Position numbers and translations under genes: made by a program
Notes under the pieces: model-generated
The model's input: the letters and a program-made list of their open reading frames with translations, nothing else
Database searches by the model: none
What the model was told of the DNA's origin: nothing
Source of the DNA: Oxytricha trifallax
Lineage: Eukaryota > Ciliophora > Spirotrichea > Sporadotrichida > Oxytrichidae
DNA length: 64,000 nt
Reading direction: 5' to 3'
Assembly: GCA_000711775.1 (NCBI GenBank)
Contig: ARYC01000108.1
Coordinates: 124,001-188,000, forward strand
Part shown: one piece after another, positions 49,715-62,172 of the stretch
Layout: each line of letters begins with the position of its first letter
How positions within the stretch are numbered: the stretch's first letter is position 1

Positions 49715-50850
49715 GATAGCTTTTTCAATTAGTCTTTTATATCGTAGTATATGCTTTTGATGTCTGCAATGTTATTCCTTATCAGCCTATTAAGTGTTAT
49801 AAATATCAATTTTCTATTGCTATGTTATTTTATTTTATTTTTAAAGCTAATTTTTATCGGTTATTCTCTGTGTTTTTTCTCTCTTGTTTTCTACACTATT
49901 CTATTACAATTTGCAGCATTATTCCAAACGATTGTTATTTTTATTGATTTTTTCTGTAGTTTTCTTAGAATTTTATTTTTAATCTTGCTTATAGAATTAT
50001 GTGATTTGTGAGTCTATGTTAGTATAATTCACATTACACCCTATACACTTTGAAGTATATCTTTTTTAGTGGGTCTCCACTCATTCTGGTAATGACTCTT
50101 TAAGACCTTCTTTTCTAAGAAGTTTGCTAGATTTTATAAATTCAAAGCCCAACACTATTATTTTCAGTTTGTTTCTGTTTTATAGTTATAATTATGAATA
50201 TTAAGCAATTTTAAAACTCCTTTACTTCGTCATTCTAGTGCAGTTGTATGTATAGCATAATTTTTTGTTGAGGGCAACCCTCCACATAAAGTATACTTCA
50301 TGTCTTAATATTTTAACTATTTTTATATACTATTTCCCATTATTTAAGGATGAGATCCCTCCATTTCAGATTAGTTATGTCTGGGTTATGTTTTTACTAT
50401 TGATTCATAAGATTCTTTATAACTTCGAACTAACGTAGAGCCTTGTACTGTCTTTTATTTCTTTTAACATTTAGTCTTACTTAACATAGAATTCAATTTT
50501 CTCACATTATGCAAACAAATATTTTTTATAAGCAATAGTCTGCTTTTTTCCTTTTATTAACTTCAGTTCTACTTATGCTGCACTGATTTTCCTTAAAACA
50601 TTCATTCATTTTTACCCATCCCGAAGCTTTACTCACTGATTTGTAAAAGCTAGCTGCTAATTGTTATTTTTTCTATGAAAAAAATGTATTCAAAATTCTA
50701 TAACTATTTTTTTAAAGGTCTTTTGAGCATTAAGTTCTTTCTGATTTGTTTAGCTTGGGTTTATTTTTAGTATTTAAATGGACTTGGATTACTTTCTGAG
50801 TTTTTATTTTTGATTATTCTTTGTTTTTAATGTACATTGCTTGTTTTCTT
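49690..50850 (-). pseudogene. Degraded minus-strand gene, Lys/Gln-rich
   Basis: The plus strand is T-rich, and the minus strand gives ciliate-like protein segments in different frames: MYIKNKEQSKIKTQKVIQVH and LAASFYKSVSKASGWVKMNE at 50,840-50,560, then SYKESYESIVKTQ, then VLGFEFIKSSKLLRKEGLKE near 50,130, then KRYTSKCIGCNVNYTNIDSQ and KHILRYKRLIEKAILTR to about 49,700. Several shifts are required. A hydrophobic plus-strand frame at 49,751-50,011 is the complement of this and is not favoured. Family unknown. Confidence 0.4.
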
Positions 50851-51770
50851 CCTGTGTTCTGTATTACTTTTCCAAAATATTTTTTCCACTCTGTTTTTTT
50901 ATTTTATATAAATTATTTTTAATTAATTTATTATCAATTATTAATTAATTGTTACAGATAATATTTATCCTACAATATTTATTTATAAAAAATTTCATCA
51001 AAATTTAGCAAAGAGATAAGCTCAGTTAATTTGATTTAACCTAAAATTTTTTAATTCCAACTTTATAAATTTAAATAATCAAATAAGATATATAATTTTA
51101 AATTTTTTATTAAATATGAATGAAAGAATCATTATTAAAATCAATAATATTAAAAATAATATAAATTTAAAAATATTTAGTAAATATATTAATAAATTGA
51201 ATTAATTATTTTTTATTCTTTTTTCACAGGTAAATTCGAATAAAAGTAATGATCAGAGGCTTGAGATTTATAGAAAAAGCTTCCTAGGAATTATATATGG
51301 GATGACAAAGTTATTAGATTAAACTTCAGTTGTTCATGTCAATAAAAAAACAAAATAAGCTATTTTGAAGAAATACCATAATGGGCTACTTAATTAAAAG
51401 TAATTTCAGAATTTCTAAACTTGGAATCTGATAGTGCACGAGAAAAATTTGAAAAGTAATAATTTTGAAAAATTAAGTATCAATGAATTATAATAAAACT
51501 GAGAGTATAATTTCTATTTATAATAAATTAATAATATATTTTTATTTAAAAATAATATATATTAAATTATCTCTTATAACCTTAATTATTTGTTTTATCT
51601 AATAATAAGTCTATTTAACCCCTCCTAAATGATTTTAATATTTAAACAAAAAAAATATTATATTTTAAATACTATTTTTCCAGTTTATTATATTCAAAGT
51701 GTTGCTAAATTTTATAAGTTAATTTTTAATATAGAATCTTAAAAATTAATAAAATTTTATTGACATAAAT
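50851..51770 (+). pseudogene. AT-rich stretch with a short coding-like segment
   Basis: At 51,231-51,490 the plus strand reads NDQRLEIYRKSFLGIIYGMT, KLLDQTSVVHVNKKTKQAIL and KKYHNGLLNQKQFQNF, preceded by TTTTTTCACAG that could be an intron acceptor. No start, stop or family. The rest of the interval is A/T-rich. Confidence 0.3.
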
Positions 51771-51900
51771 TTGGGTGTTGACTGCCGGGCCTCCCCTCAC
51801 CGTCAGATCCTCCCAGAAGACTTTATGGGCTCCAAAAAAAAGTCAGGACCTCCCAGTCACTTCAGGGACTTTCAGCCAAGTCAGGGCCTCTCACATTATT
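51771..51900. other. GC-rich island with CAGGNCCTC repeats
   Basis: An isolated GC-rich segment of about 125 bp in AT-rich DNA, with imperfect repeats of GGCCTC, GACCTCCCAG, CAGGGACTTTCAG and CAGGGCCTC. It could be a fragment of a GC-rich gene like those at 0 and 13 kb. No product assigned. Confidence 0.35.
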
Positions 51901-53490
51901 TATCAATAAAAAATTGATATTTTTTATAGAAATTTTAGATTATAAATATTTTTCATTATCATTAGTTTACAGTTTCATAAAAAAGAAAAACTTTTTTTTA
52001 CAAAAAAATTGTTTGATGCCTAGTACCAAACGATTAATAGAGAAAAAATAAGATTTGTGCATAGATAGTAATTTTTCTATTTTTATGTATGTATAATTGA
52101 GGTTGAAATTATTTCAGACTCCTTCCCTTAGGAATTTGTCTAACATTCAGATGTTACAAAGGAGGATAGACTAACTTTTCATCATATTTACGAAAACAGT
52201 ATTTCGTAAATATATTCTTCTAGATAATATATTTGCAGATTTAAATAAATAATAACCTCTAATATTTATGAATATACATGCAAAAAATATATTGCTAAAT
52301 AAAATATTTATCTAATTAAATGATGATTTAACTTTTTAACAAAAAAGGCTTAAGTAATTTATCAAGAATTAAATAAAATAAAAATAAAAATTGGATAGAT
52401 GTATTTAAACTTAATTAAATGGTAATAATATTAGGACAACCTACTAAAATCTTTTATATTTTTAAAGAACTTTGATAGACAGTATTGTGAATTTCTCTTA
52501 TTCTATAGTTTAAAATAAATTATAAATTAATTTTTATAGTGTAAACTATCAATTTCTATAAACTATTTTTTACTCTCGGAATCGTGACCACAAAAAAACT
52601 TTTAATTATTTAATAAATATCTATATTTACTATGAATAATTTTTGTCGCTAAAATTAGATATCTAATCTTTATAATAATCATTAAAATAGTACAAACTAA
52701 AAACCTATATTTCAACTACCTGAAATAATACTCATATATTAAATATAATTATCATAAATTAATAAAATTCTAATGTTATTAATGATAAATATTATTCATG
52801 TTGAAAATATCAAAAATAATAAAAAATCTTCATTAAAAATCGTTAAGTAATAAAATTTTTTGAGAAATTACAGTAATTAATTTAGTATTTAGTTAAGTTT
52901 TCAAATTTTTGTTCGATTTAAACTAATGAAATTATAAAATTAAACTTATACATTATATTTAATTTAAAGTTAATTACTAGTTACCGTAAAATAGCAAAAT
53001 ATCCTATGTTGAATTGTTTAAATAAAATTGAAGACATTAACAAGTAATTTTCTTAGTGTTATTTGTATATTTAAGCGAACAGATAATAAGTTTGAACATT
53101 AAAATATATTAAAATATAATATTTTTCAAAGAAATACTGCTTAAAAAATAAATCATCCATAAGGATGAAATTAAAAAACAGTTTTCAAATCTAGCTTATT
53201 TTATCAACCAATTATTAGTTAAATCTTATAAATAATTATACGACTATTCTCAAAATTGATCATACTTGTGATATGATTTCGGGAACCTAAATATAAAAGA
53301 ATCCTAAGGAGATTTTGATCATTTTAGCAAAAGGAAATAACTTATTAATATAACCAATTTTGTAATGGAGACATTTGATAAATAAGAATAAGATTATATT
53401 ATTGTCACATGAGTAGTAAGTAATGTGAACTTGTGCTATTGAAAAATATATATTTGAGTAATGAGTAATCTCAAATTAAATTTAACATAA
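51901..53490. other. AT-rich stretch, no gene seen
   Basis: Only A/T-rich DNA with short less-AT patches (52,110-52,170, 53,270-53,420); no product or repeat recognised. Confidence 0.5.
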
Positions 53491-53730
53491 CACTGTTTAA
53501 TACTAAAATCAAACCATCAATTTTAGTCGTGACGTAGACGTATCTGAAGTGAGTTGACGTGGCAATCAATGACGTGGCAAGTTGTGAACTAGAAAACTCC
53601 GAAAAACCACCTCGCCCCCATTCCACATCTCCCTGAACCGATATGCATACGAGATAAGAGCCTAGCTATTGACTAGGAGTATCCCCCGCAGAGCTCGCAG
53701 AGATCTGCTTCCTGTAAACAATTAAAGGGG
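53491..53730 (-). pseudogene. Inverted truncated copy of the 13.3-kb GC-rich exon
   Basis: Its reverse complement matches 13,286-13,502: CCCCTTTAATTGTTTAYAG (intron end), GAAGCAGATCTCTGC, GGGGGATACTCCTAG, and CACGACTAAAATTGATGGTTTGATTTTAGTATT. It has indels and a local duplication of TTGCCACGTCA. The first exon and the intron donor are absent, so this copy cannot make the protein. Confidence 0.8.
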
Positions 53731-54370
53731 AAAAAATATATATTTAAAAATATTAATCTAGCATTTAAGACAATTATTAATGTGCTCAAGATTGATGAAA
53801 TTTTATATCAGCTTTATTGACTGGTCAGAACAATTTAATTTATGATGAATAGATTCCTCATACAGAGTGATTAACAAAGTTTATTTGTAATATTTCATGA
53901 CCTATTTTTCACAAGCTAACTATAAATATTTTTAATTAATTAGCTCTAATATAAAAATATTTCATAATAAATTACTTATTTTTTATATAAGTAACAAATA
54001 TTTTTTTTTTAAATTGGAATCATCCTAGTAGAAACAACTGCTGTAAAATATAATTTTAATATTCATGAAATTAATAAAAAATGATATCTTAACAAAAGAT
54101 TCTAACACAAAATATATTAAATCTAAAATGTGAAAATCAAATAAAGAAAAATTTTATATAAATTTGTAGGTTGTTAATGGATATTATTATTATATTTATA
54201 CTATTGCAAATATTCTATAAATTCTTTAAAAAATATATTGACAGTTTATATTTTAGTTTATTATAAAATACAATTATATTTGTTTTAAAGATAATTATTA
54301 ACTTAATTATTTATAAAACTTTTTAATAATTGTACTATTAGTTAAAATAAACTAACCAATACAGTCTTAT
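53731..54370. other. AT-rich stretch
   Basis: No gene or repeat recognised. Confidence 0.5.
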
Positions 54371-54373
54371 ATA

Positions 54374-54790
54374 TTATGTGCAGACAAAACCATGGAGCAG
54401 CAACCAGTGCAGTGACCGACAAAGTAGAGAGTGCAAGGGACATGGCCCCCAGGAAGAGACCACCCCTACTCGCACACGCAGACAAAGGGTGGTGCCGAAG
54501 AGCCAAGTACTACTACTCCAGGTGTTGGAACTAGTGTTGACACCAGAGATCTCAGAAAACTCAGAACTCAATGCGAAAAGACAAAGAGAATTCTCTCAAA
54601 AAACACTTGCTCAGGATGAACTTTTCAACAACTACTACTCCATTGTGGATGACAAAGATCTATTCGCAATTTCTAATTGTACTTAATCTGTGAGCTATAA
54701 CAACACCGATTCACTAATAGCGTGGGTAAAAATTATCAGTGAGCCCGGTAATTCTGTAGACATACCTAAGGGAAATTCAAACTAACTAAT
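54374..54790 (+). pseudogene. GC-richer gene fragment, unknown
   Basis: About 400 bp of GC-richer sequence with ATG at 54,392. One frame gives VDTRDLRKLRTQCEKTKRIL, which superficially resembles the RRLRTACERAKRTLS helix of Hsp70. The next frame continues QDELFNNYYSIVDDKDLFAI and DSLIAWVKIISEPGNSVDIP. The neighbouring Hsp70 motifs are missing, so the resemblance may be chance coiled-coil similarity. Frame changes suggest a decayed or intron-bearing fragment. Confidence 0.35.
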
Positions 54791-54799
54791 ACATGTTTT

Positions 54800-55311
54800 T
54801 TTCCTTATTAAATATGCACATAATATATAAGACTGATTAATATATAGTAGAGATCTGTATTAAATTTGCATCTCTATTTTATTAATTCCCGCCTTTTAGC
54901 ATTTTACTACTTTACTACTAAACTAACCAATACTTATTTTTTAATTTTACAACAACAAAAAAATATTACTCATTTTTAAAAATGCTGAATTTATTAATAT
55001 CATTAAATGAAATGCAAGAATATTTATTTTTAAAAAGCTAAAACCTCAAGTTATGTAATTTAAAACATTTAAAATTATTTTAATGAATATAAATATTTAA
55101 AATTCATAATTTATAACGATATAAAGATAGCTTATTCATAAACTATATACATTTAATTTTAATAATCATATTATAAACTTATATAGATTTAAATTTATTT
55201 ATTTAATTTTTTTAAAAATCAAATGTTGACTTTTAATTTATTAATTATAAATAAAAAGATAATCTAATTATAATTTATAAATGTTTGCATTTAATTACTA
55301 ATCTTCTCTAT
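54800..55311. other. AT-rich stretch
   Basis: No gene or repeat recognised. Confidence 0.5.
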
Positions 55312-56409
55312 GATTTATGATTTAAATGCTTTGATATTGATAAATATAATCAACTATGTAAATTGTGATAAAGCAAATGAAGATTAAGAATGATTTAGGC
55401 TTAACAGCCATGTAATAACCAAGCTTTTAGTACTAATATTGTTCTAAATGATCATATTTAAATATAATTAAATAACAGTATATTGAATTAAAATCTACAA
55501 AAATGCACAATTTAAAGCCGTACAAATTAATAAAGTTAGTTTGACTAGTTTGATTTTGAAATCTGTGAAATTTGTTAAGTATGTTAAGAATATGATATGA
55601 ACATAGATCGTACAAATATCATACCAAATTAGACTAAATCTCATAGATGATATGAATAATGTGATTTTAATTTTAATTAATGATTAAGCGTTATATACAA
55701 ATTTCTAAACCGTAGAATCTGAACCGCTCCATCCCCTCGCGCTGAGGCTTATTAATGTGTGCGCTAAATTGTATGTTATCTGATAATTATCGTTAGTGAG
55801 ACTAAGGATTCGTTGTAGTCCATCTAAAAGCTATTAGTTTCCGATTTCTCATTTTACCCACAAATTGTAAGATATCTTAAGATCCAGTAGATGTTTTCTG
55901 TCTTATACTTACGACCGATAATGATCAAATAATATATGGTATGACGCAGTATAATGTAATGAAGAGAAAGATATTAATTAGCCTCAGCGCGAGGGGATAT
56001 AGCGGTTCAGATTCTACGGTTTAGAATATTGTATATAACGCTTAATCATTAATTAAAATTAAAATCACATTATTCATATCATCTATGAGATTTAGTCTAA
56101 TTTGGTATGATATTTGTACGATCTATGTTAAAATTATTTTTTCTTATTTTACATAATACATTTCACAGATTTCAATATCAAACTAGCCAAACTAACTTTA
56201 TTAATTTGTACGTTTTTAAAATGTGGATTTTTTTAATTTTTTATTAATATACTGGTATTTAATTGATTTTCGATTTGATCTTTTTTTAAACTTGATTAGG
56301 ACTAAAAGCTTTGGCTGTTAAGCCTAAATCATTCTTAATCTTCATTTGCTTTATCACAATTTACATATTTGATTATATTTATCAATATCAAAGCATTTAA
56401 ATCATAATT
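55312..56409. mobile_element. 1.1-kb palindrome with a unique 215-bp spacer
   Basis: Arms of about 440 bp (55,312-55,762 and about 55,978-56,409) are inverted copies with some indels; inner ends carry GAATCTGAACCGCT and CCCCTCGCGCTGAGGCT. The spacer is less AT-rich and not symmetric. No coding signal found in it. It is the only large palindrome here with a long spacer. Confidence 0.85.
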
Positions 56410-58235
56410 TAAGTTTTTTTTTCTTGAGTTTAATTTTAGTTTTTTTATTATTTAAAATAAGAGACCTTTTATTTTTTAAAAATAGCTTTATAATGATAAA
56501 TATATTTTTTATTTTTATCCAAATGTAATTTTTACAGTAAGTATTTTTTTAATAATTATACTTTTTAACTATATTAAATTTTATTTAAATTATTAATTTC
56601 TTTATATAAGAAAAGTAATTTAAGAAAATTATAATTAATGAACCATCAAATTATATATTTCAATGAATTTAATAATAAAATACAAATAGGAGTATATAAT
56701 ATAATTTATAATAATTTATAATATATATTTTATAGTGATAGCTAAAATTAAATTTTAGTCGTTTATAATTATTTATTTTTTTATAAACATTTTATACATT
56801 TATATTTTTAATCTTTCATTACAATGTATTATTTAATAGTAAATGAATTTCATTATTATTCGATAATTTATAAGTTATTTGTAAAATAATAAATATCTGG
56901 TATAACCTATGCAATTTATAGAAATAAATAAAAATTAAAAATTAAGTTTCATAAATAATTAATCATTATTAACTGCATTTATAATATATTATTCTAGTGA
57001 AAAGATTTATGAAAAGTTTTAAATTTTGGAAAATTAATGCTTTAAACTATTTATTTACTTGAAATAATGAGATATTAATCAGTTTTTGATAAAAATAGTT
57101 TATTACTATATTTACTTTGTAAATTGAAATAATTATATATTTATAAAGCTTAATTCATATAATTATTAGTTTTTTTTAGTTCTTTCCGTATCAATACTCA
57201 AAATATAATTTTATATAGATAATTTTAATTAAATGAGAAAAATTTTAATAATTGTTTGTTTTATATTAAATAATGATGCATTTTAAAATATTTAAAATTC
57301 TTATAAGAGATTAGCAGTGAAAGTAATGAAATTTAATGATAAAATACTAAATCAAGAGATATAATTTTTATTAATCATGAAATATATATATTTTTACGAT
57401 TCTTTATTAATAAAGTGAATTATTTAAAATAATTCATTATAGTAACTGTACTATATTTAATCTTATCATGCAGGACACGCAGGAAATATTAATAAAGCTT
57501 TTTTTAGCTTACATTTCATGTGTGCGAGCAGTCAATTTCTGCAATTGCTGTATATATTTAATTTATTATATAAAACAAATTAAATTATGATAAAAATTGT
57601 AGTAATTTAGAAATTAATTTTCAAATTTATTTTTGTTTTATTTAATCTTTGAAGCAGCATGAAAATTTTAAATATATAATTATTTTTAGCATTTATGATA
57701 TATATCATAATTTTTTAATTATTATTTTTAAATGTATAAATTTTAATATTTTCAAATATAAAAATTATTTTTAAATTATAAATTTTATATTGATAAATAA
57801 ATCATTTAGATAAAAATATTTAAATGATAAATAAATATTAGGGTTCTAACAAATACAATTTATTGAATATTTAAATAATAAATAAATAAATATAAATAAT
57901 TATAGTTATTTTAATAAATAAGTTAATCACTTGCCAAATGCTGAATACATTGTATAATCTGATAAAATATAATAGTTTTCAATATTTAAAAAGAGTTTTA
58001 TTATTACTTGTCAATGTTGTTTTTATAAATAGCATATATTTAATTCTTAAAAAGTCAAACTCACATTCTTATATAAAAAGATAATAAAAATAGAATTTAA
58101 TTATATTTTAAAGAAAGATTAAATTATCTCAATTTAATTTATAAAATGTAAGTTAATAACTTTAAAATCTTAATTTATATAATTAAAATTCATAAAATTA
58201 TCATTAAAAAAAAAATTTAAAAGATATTTTCTAAA
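56410..58235. other. AT-rich stretch
   Basis: A short less-AT patch at 57,470-57,555 gives no product. Otherwise featureless. Confidence 0.5.
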
Positions 58236-58239
58236 CAGA

Positions 58240-58570
58240 TCAATTTGAAGTTGACAATCTTTTGAGAATTTAAGAAAGCTCTTCAAATTCGTGGTAGAGC
58301 TCCTTAAACTTACAAACCAAGCTTTTTTCATAAATAATACGATCAAAAGTTTTTTTGTGGTATAGAGACGATCAAGTCACTAAAATCCACCTTCAAGAAC
58401 ATAATTTAAAACTACAGAATAGTTACCTGCCTTCGTAGATAATCTAATTAGAAAACCTAACTTCATGAGTTTTTCAGGGTTAAATTTTCTTGTAGAAGAA
58501 TTCAAACTCAAATCTCCAATCTATAGGTAAACAGTTATTAGAGTTGAAAAACCTAATATATCTTGGATTT
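58240..58570 (-). pseudogene. Gene remnant, minus strand
   Basis: Two protein-like segments occur in different frames: NPEKLMKLGFLIRLSTKAGN then YSVVLNYVLEGGF at about 58,490-58,395, and FDRIIYEKSLVCKFKELYHE then FEELSQILKRLSTSN ending at the TGA 58,240-58,242. A frame change between them suggests decay or an intron. Family unknown. Confidence 0.4.
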
Positions 58571-58965
58571 TGAAAACTTAAATATTCATGATAAATTTAT
58601 GTATATAGTCAGAACTAAAAAGTTTTTTTAATGAAACACTAAGTTATTATTTTTACTAATATTTTCTAAAATAATTAAAAATAATTATTATTTTTATATT
58701 GTTGTTGATTCTCTCAAGATCATTTAGATGTTATTGTAAACAAATAAAAAAATTAATAAAAGTTTACTTATTGAGTCGTTGATGCACAATTATAAGAAAA
58801 TCATAATATATTAAATAATTTATGAGTTTTAAATAATTATATTATAATACATATCTATTATTATAAATAAATGATAAGATAATTATAAATACTTTTATAA
58901 TTTTTCAATAAATAATATTAGTTTTATTAATAAATATTTAACTTGAATAATTTTTTATTATTTAT
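58571..58965. other. AT-rich spacer
   Basis: No gene or repeat recognised between the remnant and the foldback element. Confidence 0.5.
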
Positions 58966-59387
58966 TATTGTAGGAATACACTTGATATGTAAAATAAATT
59001 TATAATTAATAAAATAACTACTTAAATTAGTGGCAGTTGACTTTCTGGAAACCTAGACAATATGGTACTTGTTTGAAAGAGAATTAAAGATTAGCTGGAC
59101 TTTACTAATGGCGGTACCCCTTTATCGCATTTTGAAGAGAGATAAATCCAGATTAATTAAAGCATTAAAAATATCTAATAAAATCACCAAAAATTAATCT
59201 GGATTTATCTCTCTTCAGAATGCGATAAAGGGGTACAGCCATTAGTAAAGTCCAGCTAATCTTTAATTCTCTTTCAAACAAGTACCATATTGTCTAGGTT
59301 TCCAGAAAGTCAACTGCCACTAATTTAAGTAGTTATTTTATTAATTATAAATTTATTTTACATATCAAGTGTATTTCTAAAATAGTA
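58966..59387. mobile_element. Foldback family TGTAG copy 3
   Basis: Arms of about 200 bp around a loop of about 30 bp. Tip ATTGTAGGAATACACTTG. Internal blocks GTGGCAGTTGACTTT, CCTAGACAATATGGTACTTG, ATTAGCTGGACTTTACTAATG and CCTTTATCGCATT link it to copies 1 and 2. No coding signal. Confidence 0.85.
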
Positions 59388-61384
59388 TTAAAAATTCTTG
59401 AAAATCTTTAGACAGTTGTGAGTAGAACCTTTTGATTTAAATTGAATTATATACTATGTTATTTTTTTATACAGATGGAGCCTAGCTATCAGCATTTTTC
59501 AAATATAAATTATTATTAAAAATACTATTTAAAAAAATATTAAATTTTCAATTTAAATACTTACGAATCAATTACTTTAAGTTTAAGAATATATTAGTAA
59601 TTAATAAAATTGTTTCGTTTAATTATAATAAATGTATATATTTTAACTCAAATAAATTCCATAGAAAAAATTAAATTAAATTTAAATTTATGGATTCTTT
59701 TATTTTAATCATTTATAATTAAATAATTTAATAGATTATTTTAAAAATAGATTTATCATTTTTAAAATAGTAAGAATATAAATTTTGTAATACAATAGAA
59801 ATTACTTGCGAGTTGTTGACCAATTCTGGTTAAAATTTAATGTTTTTTTATTAAAAAATAGTTTTTTATCATTTATTTTAATTATTAAAACACTTTATTA
59901 ATAAAAACAATCTTATAAAAGAGAATAGAATAAGTAAATGTAAACTGTTTTCATTGAATAATTTAATGTTAAAAATTAAAATAACATACAATTTATCAAT
60001 TATCGAGAGTATTTATATTACAATGAAGCCAACCAAGGTTCTAAACAGGATTCTACTTGGTAAAAAAAAAGGGAAGTTAAAAGCATCAGAGATATACTAT
60101 AAACTGGATAGTCTAATCCCAGGTTTAATTTGTATACAGCATTAAATAATAGCAATAATAATATTGAAGTCAATTTTTATTTTCATTTCCAATTTTAATT
60201 TATTAGTTAAATTTAGTCTAATCAAAAAGTATATTATGTATAAATTTTTGTGATATATAGAAATTTAAATTGGTAAAACCTGATTATAATTTTATTTACA
60301 TTATATTCAATTATTTATATATATTTATCCTTTCTTTCTTGCTACATTGCTTAGAGTTTTCTAATTAATATACTAATAGAATTAATAAAGCTATTTTTAT
60401 AGATAATTCATTTTTTAATTATCAATATTATTTTTATATTAAATAATTAATTTAAATGATATTTTATATCAAATAATTAATATTAATGAAGCAAATAAAT
60501 ACCTTTTTTGAATACTATATTTGTAAGTTAAATAATTTAAAGAAAATAATTATTCATGAATATAAGTATCATAAGAAGGATTACTAAAAGTTCAACCAAA
60601 CAACAGATAAGATTCTAAGAAAAAAAAATTTATTAGTTTTTGATAACTTAAGAGGTTCATATCATATTGTTTTTCACTAACGTTCTTTTTCATTTTTACT
60701 AATTTAAATAAAATTAATTATCGCATTTTTAAAAATAATAAAAACGAATTATTATTATTATACTTATTTTATTGTTAAAATTATAATTTTCTTTATAAAT
60801 TTTTATAAAATAAACATAATGATTATTAATACCTTTAATATGTAATTTAATTGAATAATTAGAGATAAGTTTATAAAACTTTAAAAATGTGAAAAGAAAA
60901 TAATCAAAATTTTTTAGAGTAAATGCTGAAGAGTTAAAAATAAAAATTATGGAAATATTGCTTCTTTTACCAGGAAATAGTATTGTAAAGGATTTTGATA
61001 ATTTTAAAAAGTTTCAATCTTAAATTTATATAATATAATATCATAATATAAAAAGCATTTGATTTCTTTTTGAATTTGTTAATTATATTGAAAATTACAT
61101 TTTTATTACTTAAGTAAGCAGTCTTAATAAAATAAGTTAAATATTGATTAAGTAGTAAATAAATAAGCTAAATAAATAGATAACCTTAATCATTAATGAT
61201 TTTTTAATTAAATAACTAGTATTAATAACTATTAAAATGTAGAAAGTTTATGTTTTTATAAAATTATTAACTTTAAATGATTACTTTAATTTGTTGAAGA
61301 ATGTACTACTTGTAACATAAAGATTGAGTTATACAGGATACTTGAAAGTTAATTTACGAAAATTAAGAAATAAAAAGAATAGTT
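59388..61384. other. AT-rich stretch, doubtful small ORF
   Basis: An ATG frame at about 60,024-60,145 (MKPTKVLNRILLGKKKGKLK...) is short and unsupported. The remainder is A/T-rich. Confidence 0.4.
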
Positions 61385-61881
61385 GGGGGGGGGGGAAATT
61401 TCCTGCACTCGAGGAAGTTTCCTGCACTTTTTTTTATTATTATGTAAAATTTAATTAATTTTACATAAATTATTAAATTTAACATTTTTCTAACTCATTA
61501 ATATTATGAGGATATTTAAACATCATTTAGGTAATTATATATAATAAAGTAAAACATCATAGGAATGAAAATAACATGATAAATTGTATTATAATTCCAA
61601 TAACAATTGGATACAATGCTTGTTATTACAATTAAAATATAGGGGATAATATAAACAACAAATATGAGATGAAATATTCCAGATCTTGGAATCTGTAGAG
61701 AGATATTGAATAATTGATTAATAAAAAAAGTATAACTATGACAATAAAATTAAATCAGAAGTTGGTAGATTCATGTTATAAAGATTAATTGAATTTAAAA
61801 AAAAAATTTTTTAAAAAAGTGCAGGAAACTTCCCTGAAAATTTTTTTTTATCATAAACCAGTGCAGGAAACTTTCCCCCCG
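61385..61881. mobile_element. Foldback/MITE-like element with G-run/C-run tips, second copy
   Basis: Left tip is a run of 11 G then AAATTTCCTGCAC; right tip GTGCAGGAAACTTTCCCCCCC. Internal repeats of the tip motif occur at 61,412 and 61,818. Same size class and tip motif as 3,332-3,771, with an unrelated A/T interior. Confidence 0.7.
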
Positions 61882-62082
61882 AATAGTTAATATGGAAATC
61901 AAGTTTTATGATAAAATCTCAAATTAAATAAAAGAAACCAACTTAATAAGTGAAAGAAAAAATTAAACACTTGACTGATGATATTTTGATTAAGCAAGCA
62001 AACATTTCATTTGTGATTTCATCACAATTCCAAAATTTATATAATTCTAAAATTTATATTTAAAAATATTTAATGTAGACTT
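61882..62082. other. AT-rich spacer
   Basis: A/T-rich sequence without gene signal. Confidence 0.4.
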
Positions 62083-62172
62083 AATTTCTTTACTAACCCC
62101 AATAAGACCCTAACTATACCCTACAAATCAAAGCACTTATAAACCTCACTAAGGAGTTTTTGGGGTTTTAAT
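62083..62172. repeat. ACCCTA...GGGTT motif, copy 4
   Basis: AATAAGACCCTAACTATACC, then CTACAAATCAAAGCACTTAT, AAACCTCACTAAGGAG and TTTTTGGGGTTTTAATAG. About 80 per cent similar by eye to copy 2 at 48,466. Confidence 0.65.

Noticed and set aside
49751..50011. Hydrophobic 86-residue plus-strand frame (possible membrane protein)
   Set aside because: The opposite strand gives Lys/Gln/Asn-rich ciliate-like protein continuing on both sides; poly-T against poly-A creates the hydrophobic mirror.
54520..54600. Hsp70-like motif RDLRKLRTQCEKTKRILS
   Set aside because: Neighbouring Hsp70 motifs are absent in all frames, so it is noted only as a resemblance.
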